Below, piece after piece: positions 9,852-18,719 of a stretch of 64,000 nucleotides of DNA. The translations under genes were made by a program, and so were the position numbers. Position 1 is the stretch's first letter. Every line of letters begins with the position of its first letter. Source of the DNA: Planctomycetota bacterium (lineage in GTDB: Bacteria; Planctomycetota; Phycisphaerae; Phycisphaerales; UBA1924); the NCBI GenBank assembly GCA_018242625.1, contig JAFEBO010000011.1, positions 26,008 through 90,007 on the forward strand, written 5' to 3'. Below the pieces are notes generated by a model. The model saw only the letters and a program-made list of their open reading frames with translations, did not search any database and had not been told where the DNA came from.

Positions 9852-9924
9852 GCCGCGATCCTACCGCCCGATCGCCGGGCTTGACCAGAGCCCCTCACGG
9901 TCTACTCTTCCCCCTCTACTTTCC

Positions 9925-9997
9925 GGGCAGATAGCTCAATTGGTAGAGCACAGCATTGAAAATGCTGGGGTTGCCGGTTCAAGTCCGGCTCTGCCCA
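9925..9997 (+). tRNA. tRNA-Phe (GAA)
   Basis: The 73 bases fold as a full cloverleaf: acceptor GGGCAGA/TCTGCCC with discriminator A, D arm GCTC/GAGC, anticodon stem CAGCA/TGCTG with loop TTGAAAA (anticodon GAA), and T arm GCCGG/CCGGC around TTCAAGT. The CCA end is not encoded. Confidence 0.97.
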
Positions 9998-10154
9998 TTC
10001 CCGGCCCGTCGCATCCGCGGCGGGCCGCTTTCTTTTTGCCTGTCCCGCTTTCCGGACCTTATCCAATCCCCTCTTTAGGCTTGGCAATTGCCCGGTCGTC
10101 GGTTAAATTGTGGATTCGCCCCGGCACCCCTCCGCCCGGGCAGAGGGGAACGTC

Positions 10155-12740
10155 ATGCTCGCTTCGAGACCGCTCCGTCGGGTGCTGGCCAGTCTCTTTT
10201 TCATATTGCTTGCCGCCCAGGGCTCGCACGCCCAATGCACGCCCACATGGCTGGAACTGAGCGGCCTGCCCGGGTTCGACAACGCCTGCCGCGCTCTTAT
10301 GACGTACGACGATGGCGGCGGCTCGAAGCTCTACGCCGTCGGTGATTTCCAGGTCGCGGGTGGCGAAACGGCGCTCCGCGTCGCCCGATTCGACGGCGTG
10401 AAGTGGTCCGCCATGGGTGCCGGCCTCGGCAGCCAGGTCTTCTGCATCACGGTGTTCAACGGGCAGATCTACGTCGGCGGCAATTTCAACACTTCGGGCG
10501 CGACACCCGTCAATCGTGTCGCCCGCTGGAACGGCACGGCGTGGGAAGCCGTTGGCTCCGGATTCGCGGACGGCGAAGTCCGCGCCCTGCACGTGTTCAA
10601 CAACCAGCTCTACGCCGGCGGCAGCTTCACACTCTCGGGCGCATCAACCGTCCGCCGCATCGCAAAGTGGACCGGTTCCGCGTGGCAGGAGGTCGGTGGC
10701 GGCTTCGGCGACGGCAGCGTCCTGTCGCTTGCGACCTACCAGAACCAGGTGCACGCCGGCGGCACGTTCAAAACCTCCGGCGCCACCAGCGTCTCGTACA
10801 TCGCTCGTTTCGACGGCGTCGCCTGGCAGCCGCTCGCCGGGGGCGCTAGTGGCGGCGACTCCTTCCTCGGCATCTACAGCATGCTCGAGTTCAATTCCGA
10901 CCTCTGCATCGCAGGCGGTTTCACCACCGTCAACGGCTCTCTCTGCCCGTACGCCGCACGCTGGAACGGCTCGGCGTGGACCCCGATGCCCTTCCCTCTC
11001 GGCGGCGCGACCAACGGGGCCCGTTCTCTCGCGATCTACAACGGCACGCTCTACTGCGCCGGCACCTTCGGCATCGCCGGCGGTGTCTACTTCGCCAAGT
11101 GGAACGGCTCCGCCTGGGTCAACGGCGGCGCCATCTTCAACGTGCCCAGCGGCGCGTATTGCCTCGGTGTCTTCGCCAACAACCTCTACATCGGCGGCGT
11201 CTTCACCCGCGTCAACGACAACGCCTACAACCGCATCGTCCGATTCGATGGGACCAACTTCTCGCAGGTCGGCGCCGGTTTCGAAAATCGCATCCGCGCC
11301 CTCCACGAGTTCAACGGCTCGCTCATCATCGGCGGCTACTTCATCTCCGCCGCGGGCGTTCCCAACTTCCATGTCGTCCGATTCGACGGCCTCAACTATT
11401 TCACCATGCCCGGCCTCGGCGGCGACGATCCCAACTTTGTCGTCACCGACTTCTGCACCCACAGCAACGAGCTCTACGCGACCGGCCAGTTCTCGATGAC
11501 CGGCGGTATCAAGCGCGTTGCCAAGTGGAACGGAACTTCCTGGGTTGCACTCAGCGCCCAGCCGAGCAGCGGCATCCCGAATTCCATCACCAGTTTCAAC
11601 GGCGATCTCATCGTCGGCGGCCTCAACGTCAACGGCAACGGCAACAACGTCGTCCGCTTCAACGGAACCTCCTGGGTTGCCATGGGCAGCGGCCTGAACA
11701 ACGAAGTCTTCGATCTGTTCGTGCACAACAACGCGCTCTACGCCTGCGGCGGATTCAGCGCCTCGGGCGCCACGCCCATGTCCTTTGTCGCTCGCTGGGA
11801 CGGCGCCAACTGGAACGCCGTCGGCGGCTCCGTCACCGCGCCCGGCATCGCCGAACGCGGCTGGATGATGACGACCTACGGAGGCGATCTCGTCGTCGCC
11901 GGCCACTTCACTTCGCTCGGCGGTGTCATCGTCAACAACGTCGCCCGCTGGAACGGCTCAGCCTGGAGCGGCTTCGGCGCGGGCTTCTCCGCGGCAAGCA
12001 CCGCAACCGCGGTCGCCAACTACAACGGCGGCCTCGTCGTCGGCGGCACCGTGCCGGTCACCGGCTTCCCCACCCCAAACTACGTCGCGCTCTGGAACGG
12101 CACAGCCTGGTCGGCGTTCGGCCCTGCGTTCAGCGGCTTCGTCAACAGCGCGAATTCCGGCCCGAGCATCGCCGCCCTGAGAACTTTCCAGAACGAACTC
12201 TTCGTAGGCGGCGACTTCTACAAAGCCGGCGGCCGCGTCTCGTCCTTCCTCGCCCACTGGGGCAGCGAGCCCCCCTGCATCCAGTCCATCACCCCCGCGC
12301 TCGCCGTCTGCCCCGGCGGCTCCGCCCAACTCACCGTCGTTGCCACTGGCGTTCCAGCCCTTTCCTATCAGTGGAGGCTCAACAACGTCGATCTCATCGA
12401 AGGAACCACCGACGGCACCCAGTACGACGGGGTCCAATCGAACTCGCTGTTCATTTCCAACGCTCACGCGCAGGCCGCGGGCGACTACACCGTCCACATC
12501 GTCAACTCCTTCGGCGACGCGACCTCGAATCCCGTCTCGCTCGCCTACTGCGCATCAGATTTCAACTGCGACGGCCTGGTGGACGATGCCGACTTCTCAA
12601 TTTTCGTCGTCGCCTATAACGATCTCCTCTGCCCCGACGCTCCCGCCCTCTGCCCCTGCGATCTCAACGGAGATGGACTCGTCGATGATTCCGATTTCAG
12701 CATCTTCATCGTCGCGTACGACGAGTTGATCTGCGCCTAG
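10155..12740 (+). CDS. secreted beta-propeller-like repeat protein with Ig-like and dockerin-like domains
   Basis: The ATG at 10155 (GAGGGGAA upstream) gives 861 residues. A signal peptide is clear (RRVLASLFFILLAAQGSHAQ). Residues about 40-705 hold many repeats of roughly 45 residues of the form YVGGNFNTSGATPVNRVARW followed by NGTAWxxxGSGF, as in delta-60/kelch-like propellers. An Ig-like domain follows (about 706-795: CPGGSAQLTVVATG, SYQWRLNNVDL, AAGDYTVHIVNS). The C-terminus has two calcium-loop repeats ([20 protein letters not shown] and [20 protein letters not shown]) of the dockerin-like type. It is probably surface-displayed or exported for binding; ligand unknown. Transcribed alone, with 113 bases to the next gene. 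Confidence 0.85.
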   Translation: MLASRPLRRVLASLFFILLAAQGSHAQCTPTWLELSGLPGFDNACRALMTYDDGGGSKLYAVGDFQVAGGETALRVARFDGVKWSAMGAGLGSQVFCITVFNGQIYVGGNFNTSGATPVNRVARWNGTAWEAVGSGFADGEVRALHVFNNQLYAGGSFTLSGASTVRRIAKWTGSAWQEVGGGFGDGSVLSLATYQNQVHAGGTFKTSGATSVSYIARFDGVAWQPLAGGASGGDSFLGIYSMLEFNSDLCIAGGFTTVNGSLCPYAARWNGSAWTPMPFPLGGATNGARSLAIYNGTLYCAGTFGIAGGVYFAKWNGSAWVNGGAIFNVPSGAYCLGVFANNLYIGGVFTRVNDNAYNRIVRFDGTNFSQVGAGFENRIRALHEFNGSLIIGGYFISAAGVPNFHVVRFDGLNYFTMPGLGGDDPNFVVTDFCTHSNELYATGQFSMTGGIKRVAKWNGTSWVALSAQPSSGIPNSITSFNGDLIVGGLNVNGNGNNVVRFNGTSWVAMGSGLNNEVFDLFVHNNALYACGGFSASGATPMSFVARWDGANWNAVGGSVTAPGIAERGWMMTTYGGDLVVAGHFTSLGGVIVNNVARWNGSAWSGFGAGFSAASTATAVANYNGGLVVGGTVPVTGFPTPNYVALWNGTAWSAFGPAFSGFVNSANSGPSIAALRTFQNELFVGGDFYKAGGRVSSFLAHWGSEPPCIQSITPALAVCPGGSAQLTVVATGVPALSYQWRLNNVDLIEGTTDGTQYDGVQSNSLFISNAHAQAAGDYTVHIVNSFGDATSNPVSLAYCASDFNCDGLVDDADFSIFVVAYNDLLCPDAPALCPCDLNGDGLVDDSDFSIFIVAYDELICA

Positions 12741-12853
12741 TGCAAACCGCCGACAAAGCAGGTTACTCAATCAGCCCAGCTCGCACGCAATAAGCGCGGC
12801 GGTCCCGTCGTTCTTCCGATATTCCATTCTCGATTCTTCGGGGAATCACTCGC

Positions 12854-14485
12854 GTGCGGCACTTTTTGATATTGAGTCTCATCGCAGCCTTCGCGGGCGG
12901 AGTCTCCCCCGCGGCCGACGTAACTCTCGCCGCGGAGCACGCGCTGGAGCCGGGCCCAGTGCCGGACCCGATGGAGGCCCCCGATGCTCACCCCCGCGTT
13001 TCCTGCCTGGTAGGCCATCCGACCGACCGCTCGGTGACACTCAGCGTGGAAGCGCAGCAGGCAATCGATCTCTATGTTGAATACCTCGCCGGGCAGACTC
13101 CAAAACAAACCAAAGCAATTACTCTCAAGCCAAAGACACCAACTGAAATCACCATCGATGGTCTTGAGCCCGATCGTCTGTATCACTACCGCCTCCACAT
13201 CCGCTTGCCCGGCAAGGGTGACTTCCAGATGGCAGGTGAAGCAGTCTTTCAAACACAGCGAAAGCCGGGCGACACATTCACATTCTGTGTTCAAGGCGAT
13301 TCCCACCCCGAGCGTGCCGGCCGGATGTTCGACGCCGCGCTGTATCGAAGAGCCCTGGCAAACGTCGCCGCGGACAAACCCGACTTTTATTTCCTCTTGG
13401 GGGACGATTTCAGTATTGAGCGGCTGATCGAGCGCGCCGACAAGTCGCAGGATGCGGTCAACGCGATTTACGCCGCCCAGCGGGCGTACCTCGAAACCGT
13501 CGGACGTTCGACGCCCCTCATGCTCGTCAACGGCAATCACGAGCAGGCCGCCAAGTACCTCCTCGACGGCACCGCGAACAACTTCGCGGTGCTCGCCGGC
13601 AGAGCGCGAAACGATTTCTTCCCGCTCCCGGCCCCCGACGGCTTCTACTCCGGCAACAAGACGCCCGTCGAGCATGTCGGCCTGCTCCGCGACTACTACG
13701 CGTGGGATTGGGGCGATGCGCTCTTCGTCGTCATCGATCCCTACTGGCATTCCGATGTTCCCGTCGACAACGAAGCCGGCACGAAGGCTCCCGCAAAGGA
13801 CCAGCCCGACGGCGCCCGCCGCGGCAAAGGCAAAGCCGCCGACCAAGCCGGTGATCAGCCGCGCGCCGGCCGCGGCCAGCGCGATCTCTGGCAGATCACC
13901 CTCGGCGATGAGCAGTACCAGTGGCTTCGCGAAACACTCACCCGCAGCAGAGCCCCCTTCAAGTTCGTCTTCTCCCATCACGTGCTCGGCACCGGCCGCG
14001 GCGGAATCGAACAGGCCACAAAGTACGAATGGGGCGGCGACGATCGCCGCGGCATCGACCGCTTCTTCGCAATGCGCCCCAAATGGGAAAAGCCCATCCA
14101 CGACCTGATGCGCGACACCGGCGTCACCATTTTCTTTCAGGGTCACGATCACCTGTACGCCAAACAGGAACTCGACGGCGTGATCTACCAGACCTGCCCC
14201 AACCCCGCCGATCCCACCTTCACCGCGTTCAATCGGCAGTCCTACACGGCCGGCGACATCTTCCCCAACTCCGGCCATCTGCGCATCACCGTGAGCGGCA
14301 AGCAGGGGTCCAAATTACCCGCCTGCAAAGTAGAGTACATCCGCGCCGCCCGACCGGAAGATGAGGCCGATCACGGAAAGAACGCTTCGATCGTTCACGA
14401 ATACACGCTCCATCCCCGTGCCCTCAGCCCGGCCCCCGCCCCTGCTCCCCACAACACGCCCAAGCCAGAGGACCCCGCACGATGA
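12854..14485 (+). CDS. secreted metallophosphoesterase, purple acid phosphatase-like
   Basis: A GTG start at 12854 gives 543 residues with a signal peptide (RHFLILSLIAAFAGGVSPAA). Residues about 48-135 look like a fibronectin-type N-terminal domain (GLEPDRLYHYRL). The catalytic metallophosphoesterase domain carries the metal ligands in order: GDSH (148-151), GDD (183-185), GNHE (227-230), a SHH segment and GHDH near the C-terminus. This is the dimetal site of purple acid phosphatase/PhoD-like enzymes; the substrate is unknown. Its stop overlaps the start of the next gene by four bases (ATGA), which implies translational coupling to a larger protein with the same domain pair. Confidence 0.88.
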   Translation: MRHFLILSLIAAFAGGVSPAADVTLAAEHALEPGPVPDPMEAPDAHPRVSCLVGHPTDRSVTLSVEAQQAIDLYVEYLAGQTPKQTKAITLKPKTPTEITIDGLEPDRLYHYRLHIRLPGKGDFQMAGEAVFQTQRKPGDTFTFCVQGDSHPERAGRMFDAALYRRALANVAADKPDFYFLLGDDFSIERLIERADKSQDAVNAIYAAQRAYLETVGRSTPLMLVNGNHEQAAKYLLDGTANNFAVLAGRARNDFFPLPAPDGFYSGNKTPVEHVGLLRDYYAWDWGDALFVVIDPYWHSDVPVDNEAGTKAPAKDQPDGARRGKGKAADQAGDQPRAGRGQRDLWQITLGDEQYQWLRETLTRSRAPFKFVFSHHVLGTGRGGIEQATKYEWGGDDRRGIDRFFAMRPKWEKPIHDLMRDTGVTIFFQGHDHLYAKQELDGVIYQTCPNPADPTFTAFNRQSYTAGDIFPNSGHLRITVSGKQGSKLPACKVEYIRAARPEDEADHGKNASIVHEYTLHPRALSPAPAPAPHNTPKPEDPAR

Positions 14486-17400
14486 TTCGACGTCTCAGCG
14501 CTCTTTTGTGCTCAAGCCTCATCAGTGCGGCGGTCACCGCCCATCCCCCGGATGATCAAGGCCAGCACGACGATACCCATCGCTTCGATGCCGCACATAT
14601 CCGTCTCTGGACCAACTCCCGCACAGGTGAAACGGTGCAGGGCGCATTTCTGTCTGCCCGCTCCACGGACGGCGTGACCAATGTCAGCATCGAACGCTCC
14701 AACGGAGACGTGGTCGTCTTCGACCTTTCCGATCTGTCCGCGACCGATCGCACCGAAGCTCAGCGTCGCATCGATCAGGTCAAAGCCATCAACGACCGAC
14801 TCGCTTGGCGAGCCGCCGAACCGCAGCCAACCGGTCCGGACGCCAAAGCACCCGCACAAGCGGTCATCTTCAACGTCTTTGCCCCTTTTGTCGGCACCCG
14901 CTGGGACGATCGCTGGCTCTATGTCGAAAGCGACGGACTTCCGCATCTTCCAGGTGGCAGGGCGGGCTCCTACGTCTTCTCACACGCGCTGATGGTCGGC
15001 ATCACCGCGTGGCAACAGCAGGTTCCGCTCCCCCAGCGCTATAGAGGCTCCAACGCCTGGCAAATTCCACTTCATCCGGCCTTGGCCGATCGGCCGGTTT
15101 CGGCAAAGCAACAACTGTTCCGGGGCGCTATCGCTCTTGCCGCCAACGGCGTGCCCATCTTCAACCCCATCAAGAACGACGGCAAAACAGACACGTTTCT
15201 GGCGGGCGAACTCGATGAATTCGGCGGGCATTGCGGCCGCGCCGATGATTACCACTACCACATCGCCCCCACCCAACTCCAGAAATTCGTGGGTAACGGC
15301 GCACCCCTTGCCTATGCGCTCGACGGCTTTCCCGTCTACGGGTTTTTCGACCCGGCGGCCCCTGCCGGCGCCGAAAACGCCTGCCCGCTCGGTGGTACCG
15401 ACAAACTCGACGAACTGAACGGACACTTCGCCAGACCAGAGAACGATTCCAAGCCCGGCGAAAAAGGCCTGTACCACTACCACGCAAGCAAGTCCTACCC
15501 CTACCTCAACGGTGGAATGCGCGGCGTCGTGACCGTCCGCGAAGACCAGATTGATCCACAGCCTCGCGCCACGCCCGTGCGAGACTGGCTCCAGCCCCTT
15601 CGCGGCGCTCGGATCACCGGCTTCAAGGCCACGGGTGAGCGTGCATGGTCACTGGAGTATGCCGCCGGGGGCAAGCCGGGCTTCGTGAACTACCGCATCG
15701 ATGGCGACGGTCGCGATGCGCAGTACATATTCGATTTCATCACCCCCGACGGGAACAGGAAATCCGCCACCTACGCCGCACGCACCGGCCGCGACGACAA
15801 CCAGCCTCAGGATCGTCCCCCTCCACCTCCGGCCAAACAGAGCGACCAGCCGCCAAAGTCATCGCCCAAACAAGCCGAGCGCGATTCCGACGGATTCACG
15901 CTTTCAAGCCCGGATGCCACAGGAGGACGGCTCTCGGTCGACTGCACCTGCGATGGCCAGAGCCGCGCCCCCACGCTCCGCTGGACCAATCCGCCCCCAA
16001 AGACCCGCGCATTCGCGCTCGCGATGCATCACATCCCGCCCGATGGATCGACCCACGTTTACATGGTCGTCGCGAATCTCCCATCAACATCCCGCGATTT
16101 CAATGGAGATCCCGCCTCGGGCCTCTGGGGACCAAACACCGTCAACCGCAAGAACCAGTACGCGCCGCCCTGCTCCCAAGGACCCGGTGACAAGGTCTAC
16201 ACCATCACGCTCTACGCACTTTCCGCCGAAGCCCACCCGGACGGCCCGCTCACCCGCGATGCGCTCCTCGCCGCCCTGAAGGACATCACCCTTGCCTCCA
16301 CTTCGATCGATGTCACCTACGCCCGGCAGAACAACCCCCCGGATCAGCGCGGCGGCAATCCTGACAACCGCCGCCGACGCGCCGACCGGAACGACGTCCC
16401 GCCGGAAGGCGACCGTCAGGGCCTCCGCGCACGCATGACCTCGTTCAAAACGGACGTGCCTGCCCACGACGTCGATGTGATCCTCGCCCGCCCCACCGAT
16501 CGCTCCATCACCGTTTCCGTGCACGCCTCGGATGCCGCGGAGGCAACAGTCGAATATTGGCCAACCGGTAACAGCACGCGGCGAAAATCCGTACCGGTCA
16601 CCACCGGCGCAAACACCGTCACGAATATCGAAATCACGGGCCTCACCCCCGGCACCGAGTACATTTACCGCCTCGGCCTGGCCAAGCACAATCAGCCCAT
16701 CCACTGGGGGGACGACCAGCGCTTCCGCACTCGCCCCGCACCCGGCACGCCCTTCACGTTTGTGATGCAGGCCGATTCACACCTCGACCAGGGAGTGGAG
16801 CCCGCGGTCTACGAACAGACGCTCGCCAACATGCTCGCCGCACGCCCGGACTTCGTGATCGATCTGGGCGACACCTTCATGACCGACCAGCGCGGCAAAG
16901 AGTTCAAATCCGCCCTTGCTCAGTACGACGCACAACGGTACTACTTCGGACAACTCGCCCGCAGCGCCCCGCTCTTCATGGTTCTCGGGAACCATGACGG
17001 CGAAAAGGGCTCTTCCGGGACGGCACCCGACGACATCGGCCCCTGGTCCTTCAATCAGCGCACCGCCCGTTTCCCCGCACCCATCATCGACGGCATTCAC
17101 TACACCGGCCAGACCACTATGAAGGATGGCGTTGGCGCCAACTACTACGCATTCCAATGGGGCGATGCGCAGCTCATCGTTCTCGATCCATTCTGGGCCT
17201 CAACCGATCGAATCCGAGGCGGCGGCCGGGGTGGACCCCAGGATCGCCAGGGCGAGCAAGCAAACGACCAGCCGCTCGCCCCAACCGACTCAAGTTGGTC
17301 CATGACTCTCGGCCGCGCACAGTACGACTGGCTCACCAAAACTCTGCAATCAAGCAACGCCCGCTATCGGTTCGTCTTCATCCATCATCTCGTCGGCGGC

Positions 17401-17859
17401 ATGGGAGGCCCCGAATCACGGGGCGGCGTCGAATCCTCCCGCTTTTTCGAATGGGGCGGAAACAACGCCGACGGCACACCGGGCTTCGCAGAACACCGGT
17501 CCGGTTGGACATTGCCCATCCACGACCTGCTCGCCAAACACCACGTCTCCGCCGTCTTCCATGGCCACGATCACATGTACGTGCAGTCCGAACGCGACGG
17601 CATCGTCTACCAGTGCGTTCCACAACCGGGCAATCCGGTCGGCAACACGCGGAGCGCCGATCTGTACGGCTATAAGTCCGGCACGATCCTCCCCGGCCCC
17701 GGCCATCTCCGAGTGGATGTCGCTCCCGACAAGGCACACGTCGCATTCATCCGGACCGCAATCCAGGACAGCGACAAGCGGCGTCGGAACAACACCGCCG
17801 CCGTTGAACCCAACGGGGCAACCGTTCGCGCATATGACATCAAACCGTCCCCCCCGTGA
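14482..17859 (+). CDS. secreted four-domain fusion: SHD1-like, YHYH, PEBP-like and metallophosphoesterase
   Basis: This 1125-residue protein begins with a signal peptide (RRLSALLCSSLISAAVTA). In order: an SHD1-like domain (about 38-95, RLWTNSRTGETVQGAFLSAR, then FDLSDLSATDR); a YHYH domain (about 125-355) with both YHYH motifs (257-260, 331-334) and DGFPVYGFFD; a Pro-rich linker; a PEBP/YbhB-like domain (about 470-616, APTLRWTNPPPKTRAFAL, GLWGPN); then a fibronectin-like segment and a metallophosphoesterase domain (about 655-1110) with ADSH, GDT, GNHD, HH and GHDH. The last two parts are paralogous to the upstream gene. It is probably extracellular or periplasmic. The substrate is unknown and the domain combination is unusual. 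Confidence 0.88.
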   Translation: MIRRLSALLCSSLISAAVTAHPPDDQGQHDDTHRFDAAHIRLWTNSRTGETVQGAFLSARSTDGVTNVSIERSNGDVVVFDLSDLSATDRTEAQRRIDQVKAINDRLAWRAAEPQPTGPDAKAPAQAVIFNVFAPFVGTRWDDRWLYVESDGLPHLPGGRAGSYVFSHALMVGITAWQQQVPLPQRYRGSNAWQIPLHPALADRPVSAKQQLFRGAIALAANGVPIFNPIKNDGKTDTFLAGELDEFGGHCGRADDYHYHIAPTQLQKFVGNGAPLAYALDGFPVYGFFDPAAPAGAENACPLGGTDKLDELNGHFARPENDSKPGEKGLYHYHASKSYPYLNGGMRGVVTVREDQIDPQPRATPVRDWLQPLRGARITGFKATGERAWSLEYAAGGKPGFVNYRIDGDGRDAQYIFDFITPDGNRKSATYAARTGRDDNQPQDRPPPPPAKQSDQPPKSSPKQAERDSDGFTLSSPDATGGRLSVDCTCDGQSRAPTLRWTNPPPKTRAFALAMHHIPPDGSTHVYMVVANLPSTSRDFNGDPASGLWGPNTVNRKNQYAPPCSQGPGDKVYTITLYALSAEAHPDGPLTRDALLAALKDITLASTSIDVTYARQNNPPDQRGGNPDNRRRRADRNDVPPEGDRQGLRARMTSFKTDVPAHDVDVILARPTDRSITVSVHASDAAEATVEYWPTGNSTRRKSVPVTTGANTVTNIEITGLTPGTEYIYRLGLAKHNQPIHWGDDQRFRTRPAPGTPFTFVMQADSHLDQGVEPAVYEQTLANMLAARPDFVIDLGDTFMTDQRGKEFKSALAQYDAQRYYFGQLARSAPLFMVLGNHDGEKGSSGTAPDDIGPWSFNQRTARFPAPIIDGIHYTGQTTMKDGVGANYYAFQWGDAQLIVLDPFWASTDRIRGGGRGGPQDRQGEQANDQPLAPTDSSWSMTLGRAQYDWLTKTLQSSNARYRFVFIHHLVGGMGGPESRGGVESSRFFEWGGNNADGTPGFAEHRSGWTLPIHDLLAKHHVSAVFHGHDHMYVQSERDGIVYQCVPQPGNPVGNTRSADLYGYKSGTILPGPGHLRVDVAPDKAHVAFIRTAIQDSDKRRRNNTAAVEPNGATVRAYDIKPSPP

Positions 17860-17906
17860 ACCCCCGGGGTGGCGGGGCGCAGTCCGTCCTACGGGCCATT
17901 TCTGAC

Positions 17907-17946
17907 ACCTCTAAGGCGTGGCATGACCATGTCCCGCCTTGGAGGT
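17907..17946. other. long inverted repeat between convergent genes
   Basis: Arms of 12 bases (ACCTCTAAGGCG at 17907-17918 and CGCCTTGGAGGT at 17935-17946) pair with one wobble around a 16-base loop that itself contains GGCATG/CATGTCC. It lies 48 bases after the four-domain fusion and 51 bases before the end of the convergent small gene. There is no T-tract, so it is not a textbook terminator. Confidence 0.5.
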
Positions 17947-17996
17947 CCACCCACGCCCCCCGCCGGTCTCGCAAGATACGACTCATCCTCATCTGT

Positions 17997-18143
17997 TCAC
18001 CGGTTGCGCAGGGGCCCGAGTTCGCCGGTAACGCTCGCGGACTTTGCAGCCTGGTTCTTGCCGCCAGCGGCCTGACCGCCGAGGAGAAACGCGGCGGCTA
18101 CGAGAGAAATGCACGATGCACACACGGCAACTGGTGTTTTCAT
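17997..18143 (-). CDS. small exported protein, 48 residues
   Basis: The ATG at 18143 is preceded by GAAAGGA at good spacing and followed by 48 codons to a TGA at 17997-17999. Residues 1-26 read as a signal peptide (MKTPVAVCASCISLVAAAFL, then LGGQAA), leaving a mature peptide of about 22 residues rich in Lys, Ala and Gly. It begins 42 bases after the stop of the HMA-domain gene on the same strand, so it is probably cotranscribed. I do not recognise a family; the call rests on ribosome site, signal peptide and position. Confidence 0.5.
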   Translation of the reverse strand: MKTPVAVCASCISLVAAAFLLGGQAAGGKNQAAKSASVTGELGPLRNR

Positions 18144-18185
18144 GTGATTGGTCCTTTCTAACTGAGCACGACTGGACTCGCAGTG

Positions 18186-18644
18186 TCAACCCTTCGACTT
18201 GACGCAGTTCGCATCACTCTCCAGCTTGAGGTGTTCTTCCTGGCGCTTTGCTACAGCGGCCTCAATGGCCTCCAGCGTCGCCGGGTGGTCCTTGTCCAGG
18301 ATGACGAAGGCCTTCTTGTCCTCGAAGCAGACCTTCGCGGACTTCACGCCGGGTACCCCAGCGATGACCTCCTGAAGTTCTTTCGCGCAGTTCGGACAAC
18401 CCATCCCCTCAACCGCAAATGAGATCACGCCGGGCTGCTTGCAGATGCAGCTCTCTTGCCCTTCCGCCGCACACGAACCCGACACCGCAACCTCGTCGCG
18501 ATGGGCGCCGGCACATCCCTTCATCGCCAGCAGGAGCAAAAGCGCCAGGATGACCCCCGGCAGAACGAGCAGCTGCAGCTGCAGATGGATGGACCGTCGG
18601 AGCCTGTAAAGCGACGGGGAGGTACGGGGAAAAACGCGAGACAT
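18186..18644 (-). CDS. membrane-anchored heavy-metal-associated (HMA) domain protein
   Basis: The ATG at 18644 has AAAGGAG 8-10 bases upstream. The 152 residues comprise a basic N-terminus, one transmembrane helix (LQLLVLPGVILALLLLLAM), a Cys-containing linker (CAAEGQESCICK), and an HMA domain (about 72-135) with the metal site GMGCPNCA and the family's VPGVKSAKV. HMA domains bind Cu(I), Hg or Zn for transfer. The short cysteine linker could be a second metal site. No metal ATPase or sensor is next to it. It ends in KSKG and is followed by a small exported protein. Confidence 0.85.
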   Translation of the reverse strand: MSRVFPRTSPSLYRLRRSIHLQLQLLVLPGVILALLLLLAMKGCAGAHRDEVAVSGSCAAEGQESCICKQPGVISFAVEGMGCPNCAKELQEVIAGVPGVKSAKVCFEDKKAFVILDKDHPATLEAIEAAVAKRQEEHLKLESDANCVKSKG

Positions 18645-18719
18645 CAGGAAACTCCTTTTTTCAAATCAGGAATGGATGGACGCTCCCCGCGCCCCCTGCG
18701 GGTGAAGGGAGCAAGTGGT

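Noticed and set aside
10300..12270. CRISPR-like or tandem DNA repeats in the 10-12 kb region
   Set aside because: The repetition is at protein level with degenerate codons and a period near 135 bases or longer; there are no identical repeats with unique spacers.
10976..12619. Open frame of 547 codons on the plus strand inside the beta-propeller gene
   Set aside because: It is a shifted frame over regular repeats; the product is Arg/Gln/His repeats without structure.
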